Assembly (NCBI GenBank): GCA_934621505.1 | Contig: CAKTUU010000004.1 | Span: 62,001 to 126,000, forward strand | Length of the DNA stretch: 64,000 bases | Direction of reading: 5' to 3' | Origin: an uncultured Clostridia bacterium | GTDB taxonomy: Bacteria > Bacillota > Clostridia > Christensenellales > Aristaeellaceae | Shown: positions 59,981 to 64,000 of the stretch, piece by piece | Layout: every line of letters starts with the position of its first letter | Position numbering within the stretch: position 1 is the stretch's first letter | Program-made: the position numbers and the translations under genes | The notes under the pieces: generated by a model | Seen by the model: the letters and a program-made list of their open reading frames with translations, nothing else | The model's database searches: none | Told to the model about the DNA's origin: nothing

Positions 59981-60009
59981 TTGACAGGGCGGGCAAGGGT
60001 CCCTATAAT
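59981..60009 (+). promoter_or_regulatory. Consensus promoter of the 6S-like RNA
   Basis: TTGACA (59981-59986), 17-bp spacer, TATAAT (60004-60009). Confidence 0.85.
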
Positions 60010-60015
60010 AGGAAC

Positions 60016-60244
60016 AGAGCTTCCTGAGGTGTGCGCCAGGGCCTTGTTTTTACCCACATCTTCTTAAACGGAGCCCGCGTTCGTTGGCAGGATGTCATGC
60101 CCCCGTTTCTTTACGAATCGCCAGGGGAAGGCAGATCGTCATGATAGGGCAACCGGCCTGCTAAACATAGCGGGTGAAAAAACGGGTACAGCGGCACTTT
60201 GGGTCTCCATGAGCTTTCCGTCAACTGGATGGAAGCTCTTTTTT
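60016..60244 (+). ncRNA. Probable 6S RNA (ssrS/bsrA type)
   Basis: A roughly 230-nt transcript runs from a consensus promoter to a terminator, with no gene inside. The 5' end AGAGCTTCC is complementary to GGAAGCTCT at the 3' end. Next, CCTGAGGTGTGCGCC near the 5' side and GCGGCACTTTGGG near the 3' side can pair with G-U pairs, and they match the closing-stem sequences of known 6S RNAs (CUGAGRUGUUCGC and GCGGCAUCUCGG). A long helix with a central bubble is plausible. The last hairpin GAGCTTTCC ... GGAAGCTC is followed by TTTTTT. 6S RNA binds RNA polymerase in stationary phase. Recognition is by eye, without a covariance search. Confidence 0.66.
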
Positions 60245-60335
60245 CATACATGCATTCGTTTTTTCTCTTGCGCAGCCTGCGCATCATGCTATAATATAGA
60301 AATTGTGCAAACCATTGATACAGGAAGGACGGTTT

Positions 60336-61649
60336 GTGAGCATGATTTATACCATTGCCATTGACGGCCCTGTAGGCGCGGGCAAAAGCTCGGTCGCGGA
60401 CCAGGTGGCCCGGCGGCTGGGCGTTTTGCATCTGGACACGGGCGCTATGTACCGCGCCTTTGCCTACCAGGCGGTGCAGCAGCATATTGATCTGGCGGAC
60501 GCGGTCGCTTTGGAAAACCTGACCCGTCAATGCATGCCCGATGTACGGTTTCAGGACGGGCGGCAGCATACCTATATCGCCGGTCAGGACGTTACCAGCC
60601 TGATTCGCACGCCGGAAGTCAGCATGGCGGCCAGCACGGTTTCCAAGCAGGGCTGTGTGCGCCAGGCCATGGTGGCCCAGCAGCAGGCCATGGCCAAAAA
60701 GCAAAGCATGATTCTGGACGGGCGGGATATCGGCACGCGGGTGCTGCCGGACGCTACCCTGAAAATCTTTTTGACCGCCACGCCGGAAGCCCGGGCCAAG
60801 CGCCGCTTTGAGGAATTGCAAAAGAAGGGCGACCCGTCCACCTACCAGCAGGTGCTGGAGGACGTGATTCGCCGGGACGAACAGGATACCACCCGGGAGG
60901 TGGACCCTCTGCGCCCCGCCGACGACGCGCAGCTGCTGGACACCTCCGATTTAACCCAGCAGCAGGTGGTAGACGAAATTCTGCGCCGGTTTGATTTGCG
61001 CATGGGCCGCCATCCCCGGCGGGAGGAGCCCTTCACCTGGCTGTACCGCTTCATCCGCCGGCTGGCCTGCATGGTGTTTGCGTTTTTGATGCCGGTGAAG
61101 GTGCATCACCTGGAGCGGGCGCAGATGGACGCGCCGTATATCCTGATCTGCAACCATCAGGACATGCTGGACCCGCTGATTCTGATGCGCAGCTGCTACC
61201 GCTACCATATCCGCTTTATGGGCAAAAAGGAACTGGCCTCCAACGCCTTTACCAAGTGGCTGTTTGGCCAGGCCCTGATGATTACCGTGGACCGGCACCA
61301 CACCGACATGGGCGCCATCCGTTCCGCCCTGAAGGTGCTGAAGCAGGGACATGTGCTGGGCATCTTCCCCGAGGGAACCCGGCACAAGCAGGGCGTTATG
61401 CAGGATATGGAAAGCGGCATTGCCATGCTGGCGCTGCTCGGCGGCGCAAAGCTGCTGCCCGCCTATATCACCGGGCGGCCCCGGCTGTTTCGTCCCATTC
61501 ACCTGTATTACGGCCAGCCCGTCTCTCTGGCGGATCTGGCCGCGCAGGGCGTAAACAAGGAAAGCTGCGACGCCGTGATGCAGCGCATTACCAGCCTTTA
61601 TCAGGATATGGTGGCGCAGCACCGGCAAGCCGACGCGCCGTCTGTTTAA
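60336..61649 (+). CDS. Fused cytidylate kinase and PlsC acyltransferase
   Basis: About 437 residues. Residues 1-225 are Cmk: IDGPVGAGKSSVA P-loop, LDTGAMYRAFAY, GRDIGTRVLPDA, RDEQDTTREV. Residues 245-437 are a PlsC-type 1-acylglycerol-3-phosphate acyltransferase: CNHQDMLDP (HX4D), then MGKKELASN, FPEGTR and PAYITG. Thus CMP phosphorylation and phosphatidic acid synthesis, both feeding CDP-diacylglycerol, are joined. AAGGA at 60325-60329 is 6 nt before the GTG at 60336, whereas the ATG at 60342 is 12 nt away; either may be used. The domains are separate genes in most related species. An IspH-S1 fusion follows after 102 bp. Confidence 0.9.
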   Translation: MSMIYTIAIDGPVGAGKSSVADQVARRLGVLHLDTGAMYRAFAYQAVQQHIDLADAVALENLTRQCMPDVRFQDGRQHTYIAGQDVTSLIRTPEVSMAASTVSKQGCVRQAMVAQQQAMAKKQSMILDGRDIGTRVLPDATLKIFLTATPEARAKRRFEELQKKGDPSTYQQVLEDVIRRDEQDTTREVDPLRPADDAQLLDTSDLTQQQVVDEILRRFDLRMGRHPRREEPFTWLYRFIRRLACMVFAFLMPVKVHHLERAQMDAPYILICNHQDMLDPLILMRSCYRYHIRFMGKKELASNAFTKWLFGQALMITVDRHHTDMGAIRSALKVLKQGHVLGIFPEGTRHKQGVMQDMESGIAMLALLGGAKLLPAYITGRPRLFRPIHLYYGQPVSLADLAAQGVNKESCDAVMQRITSLYQDMVAQHRQADAPSV

Positions 61650-61751
61650 TGCAAAAGTGTCAAAATTTTTCTGCGAAATTTCCCTCGAAAAAGAAGGAAA
61701 TTGCAAAGCGGCGGCGAATAAGCTGATTGATATGGTTTGGAGGACGGTTCT

Positions 61752-63776
61752 ATGCCGATTTCAGTAGCGCGGCACGCGGGCTTCTGCATGGGGGTTCAGC
61801 GGGCCGTGGACGGAGCCATGAAGGCCGCGGGCGCCGGAAAAAGAATTGTATCCTTTGGAGAGCTGGCGCATAACCCGGAAGTCATTCAAAAGCTTCGTTC
61901 CGTCGGTATTGAGGTCATTCAGAACGTAGAGGAAGCCCGCGGTCAGGTGGTGCTGATTCGCAGCCACGGCGTATCGCCGGATGTAACCCGCCGTTTAAAC
62001 CAGGTCGCCAGCCAGGTGATCGACCTGACCTGTCCCTTCGTTGCCCGGCTGCATAAAGTGGTGGAGCAATACAGCGCCGACGGGTCCCCCGTTATTTTAA
62101 TCGGGCAAAGCGATCACCCGGAGGTCGTCGGCACCATCGGTTATGGTCACGGGCCGGTCTATACGGTGCATGACGCCGCTCAGGCGGCCGCGCTGCCTCA
62201 TTTATCCCGGGCGCTGGCCGTTTCACAAACCACCTTCCCCCATGAGCGCTGGGAGGAGATTTTGCCCATCCTTCACAGCCGTGTGGACGATTTGACGGTG
62301 CAGGACACCATATGCACCGCCACCGCCCTGCGCCAGAGCGAGGCCAAGAAACTTGCCTCCCGGGTGGACGCGATGCTGGTAGTAGGCGGACTGGGCAGCG
62401 CCAATACCCGCAAGCTGTACGAAACGTGCAAATCCATTTGCGGGCGTACCCTTTTGGTAGAGCGTGCGGCGGATATTCCGCCGGGCTTTGCAAATATCAA
62501 TTCGGATTCCATAGGAATTACCGCCGGCGCCAGCACGCCGGATTGGTCACTTAAGGAGGTTGTCACACGCATGACTGACAAGGAAGTATTGGACCAGGTT
62601 TCCACCGAGGAGGCTGAAAAGAACAGCTTTATGGCTGATGTGGAAGCAACGCTGGTCAAGATCCGCCCCGGCCAGACCGTTACCGGCACTGTGGTACAGG
62701 TTACCGATGACGAAGTCTGCGTCAACATCGGCTACAAGAGCGATGGGCTGATCAAACGCGAAGACCTGGTAACCGAAGATGTGAAGCTGGGCGACGAAAT
62801 TGAAGTGGAGGTCGTCAAGGTAAACGACGGCGAGGGCAACGTGCTGCTGTCTCAGCGTAACATCCTGAACCGCAAGGCCTTTGCCGAGCTTGTCGAAAAG
62901 TACGAAAAAGGCGAGTATGTCGAGGGTGTGGGCAAGGAAGTCGTCAAGGGCGGCCTGATCTGCATGGTAAACGGCATTCGCGCTTTCGTGCCTGCGTCTC
63001 AGCTCTCCAACCGCTATGTGGAAAAGATCGGCGACTTCGTGGGCCAGACCCTGAAGCTGAAGATCATCGAAATGGACGAGCAGAAGCGCCGCATCGTGGC
63101 CAGCCGCCGCGCTGTCGTGCGTGAGGAAGCCGCCGCCAAGAAGGCGGAAGCCTGGTCCCGTCTGGCCGAGGGCGAAATCGTGCACGGCATCGTGCGCCGC
63201 CTGACCGACTTTGGCGCGTTTGTGGACCTGGGCGGCGTGGACGGTTTGATTCACGTGACCGACCTGAGCTGGGCTCATGTAAAGCATCCCTCTGAAATCG
63301 TTTCCCCCGACCAGGAAGTGGACGTAAAGGTTCTGAGCCTGGACAAGGATCGCGAGCGCATTCAGCTGGGTCTGAAGCAGCTGCAGCCCAAGCCCTGGGA
63401 CCTGGCCCCCGAAAAGTACCCGGCTGGCGCCGTGGTTACCGGCAAGGTTGTGCGTATCACCACCTTTGGCGCGTTTGTGGAGCTGGAGCCCGGTATTGAC
63501 GGCCTGATTCACATCAGCCAGTGCGCCCCCACCCGCATCAACAAGGTAGAGGACGCTGTGAACGTGGGCGACGAAGTCACAGTGAAGGTGCTGAACATCG
63601 ACCCCGAAGCCAAGCGCATCAGCCTGAGCATTCGTGCTCTGCAGGAGCCTGAGCAGGCCCCCGTGGAGGAAGAACCCGTTCAGGAGCAGCCCGTGGACAA
63701 TGGCGAGGAAGCCGTTGCCGTGGACATTGACGCTGTTGGCAAGGCCCTGGAAGCGGAAGCCCAGGAGCAGGAGTAA
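61752..63776 (+). CDS. IspH (HMBPP reductase) fused to S1-type RNA-binding domains
   Basis: 674 residues. Residues 1-275 are IspH/LytB, the last enzyme of the MEP isoprenoid pathway: the 4Fe-4S Cys residues are in AGFCMGV (Cys12), DLTCPFV and QDTICTAT. Residues 290-650 contain four S1 domains, for example TVTGTVVQVTDDEVCVNIGY, then FGAFVDLGGVDGLIHVTDLS and FGAFVELEPGIDGLIHISQ, followed by an acidic tail. This fusion is well known from Clostridia and probably serves as ribosomal protein S1-like RNA binder as well. GGAGG is 8 nt before the ATG. A terminator follows the stop. Confidence 0.94.
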   Translation: MPISVARHAGFCMGVQRAVDGAMKAAGAGKRIVSFGELAHNPEVIQKLRSVGIEVIQNVEEARGQVVLIRSHGVSPDVTRRLNQVASQVIDLTCPFVARLHKVVEQYSADGSPVILIGQSDHPEVVGTIGYGHGPVYTVHDAAQAAALPHLSRALAVSQTTFPHERWEEILPILHSRVDDLTVQDTICTATALRQSEAKKLASRVDAMLVVGGLGSANTRKLYETCKSICGRTLLVERAADIPPGFANINSDSIGITAGASTPDWSLKEVVTRMTDKEVLDQVSTEEAEKNSFMADVEATLVKIRPGQTVTGTVVQVTDDEVCVNIGYKSDGLIKREDLVTEDVKLGDEIEVEVVKVNDGEGNVLLSQRNILNRKAFAELVEKYEKGEYVEGVGKEVVKGGLICMVNGIRAFVPASQLSNRYVEKIGDFVGQTLKLKIIEMDEQKRRIVASRRAVVREEAAAKKAEAWSRLAEGEIVHGIVRRLTDFGAFVDLGGVDGLIHVTDLSWAHVKHPSEIVSPDQEVDVKVLSLDKDRERIQLGLKQLQPKPWDLAPEKYPAGAVVTGKVVRITTFGAFVELEPGIDGLIHISQCAPTRINKVEDAVNVGDEVTVKVLNIDPEAKRISLSIRALQEPEQAPVEEEPVQEQPVDNGEEAVAVDIDAVGKALEAEAQEQE

Positions 63777-63786
63777 GCGTATTGCG

Positions 63787-63818
63787 GCAGGATTCCGATT
63801 GGAATCCTGCTGTTTTTT
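63787..63818 (+). terminator. Terminator of the ispH-S1 gene
   Basis: GCAGGATTCC-GATT-GGAATCCTGC, 10-bp stem, then TGTTTTTTG. Confidence 0.9.
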
Positions 63819-63830
63819 GTTTTTTTCCTG

Positions 63831-63859
63831 TTGACAAGCAGCAAAAACATGTGTATGAT
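63831..63859 (+). promoter_or_regulatory. Sigma-A promoter of the leader at the window end
   Basis: TTGACA (63831-63836), 17-bp spacer, TATGAT (63854-63859). Confidence 0.82.
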
Positions 63860-63872
63860 ATGTTACTGGAAA

Positions 63873-63987
63873 CCTTTAAGAGCGGTACCGTGATACCGAC
63901 AAGGTGGAAAAAGAAAAGCCAGGCCCCTGTCTGCGCCTGATTGCGATGTTTTTTTCATGCCCTGTCGGTTATCCGGCAGGGCATTTT
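63873..63987 (+). promoter_or_regulatory. Probable PyrR-type attenuator leader (target gene beyond the window)
   Basis: CCTTTAA, CGGT-A-CCGTGAT-ACCG and AAGG (63873-63904) form the anti-antiterminator hairpin with the PyrR-type conserved CCGTGA loop. A terminator hairpin ATGCCCTGTCGG-TTAT-CCGGCAGGGCAT (63957-63984) with TTTT follows. Such leaders precede pyr genes, and UMP-bound PyrR favours termination. The regulated gene starts past the window edge, so the assignment rests on the leader alone. Confidence 0.65.
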
Positions 63988-64000
63988 CATTGGTTTTCAA

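Noticed and set aside
60100..60200. Signal recognition particle RNA in the stretch with GGGGAAGGCAG
   Set aside because: The conserved SRP Alu/S-domain sequences and tetraloop arrangement are not present; the end-pairing and flanks fit 6S RNA better.
1..64000. CRISPR arrays, insertion sequences, integrases, prophage genes
   Set aside because: I looked for regular direct repeats, transposase or recombinase motifs and phage structural genes on both strands and saw none; the only repeat pair is at 29101-29309.

Overview
The window looks like a chromosomal stretch from a GC-rich, low-motility Clostridia-type Bacillota. The evidence is strong AGGAGG ribosome-binding sites, sigma-A promoters with 16-18 bp spacers, short U-tailed terminators, a ThiT transporter under a TPP riboswitch, an IspH-S1 fusion, glnA followed by an ANTAR regulator and gltBD, and a candidate PyrR attenuator. 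An order within Clostridia (for example Christensenellales or Oscillospirales) is only a guess. I see no phage, transposase, integrase, plasmid or CRISPR signal.

Layout. 1-6.5 kb (minus strand): class II aldolase and a fucose-isomerase-like enzyme, then an amino-sugar operon (NagB-like, NagA, a second NagB-like, ROK repressor) with a perfect operator palindrome just downstream of its promoter. 6.6-11.8 kb (plus): AraC-type response regulator and a sugar ABC importer (binding protein and two permeases, no ATPase). 11.8-21.2 kb: pepF, tmcAL, pta-ackA, yceD, with a frameshifted membrane glycosyltransferase-like gene inserted before yceD and a carboxymuconolactone-decarboxylase relic where rpmF would often lie. 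21.2-28 kb: LytTR/DUF3021 pair, two half-size chromate transporters, a ZorA/ZorB-like proton-channel operon with an extra exported protein, TPP-thiT, uppP. 28-33 kb: secreted metallo-beta-lactamase-fold protein, a repeat-rich spacer, a Pro/Cys-rich protein, a radical SAM protein downstream of sdaAB-sdaAA. 33-37 kb: GntR/UTRA regulator, SIS protein, a large GKRP-like double-SIS protein and a PfkB kinase. 37-42.6 kb: TetR, CapF-like enzyme, MATE exporter with a MerR gene interrupted by an in-frame UGA and a classical 19-bp-spacer promoter, tRNA-Leu(CAA), a lipoprotein. 42.6-50.6 kb: glnA-nitR-gltB-gltD with a terminator in the glnA leader. 50.8-57.7 kb: orphan YesM-type kinase, malic enzyme, Ldh2-type dehydrogenase, SDR, and two CE7-type esterases, one lacking the nucleophile. 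57.8-64 kb: azlCD, nadR, a probable 6S RNA, a Cmk-PlsC fusion, IspH-S1 fusion and a pyr leader running off the end.

Functional themes are amino-sugar and sugar-phosphate catabolism feeding acetate production (pta-ackA), nitrogen assimilation probably controlled by RNA antitermination, and several small uncharacterised modules. The most interesting are the ZorAB-like operon, the GKRP-like/PfkB operon, the glnA leader with a pseudo-receiver ANTAR protein, the paired NagB homologues with altered active sites, and the UGA-interrupted MerR gene.
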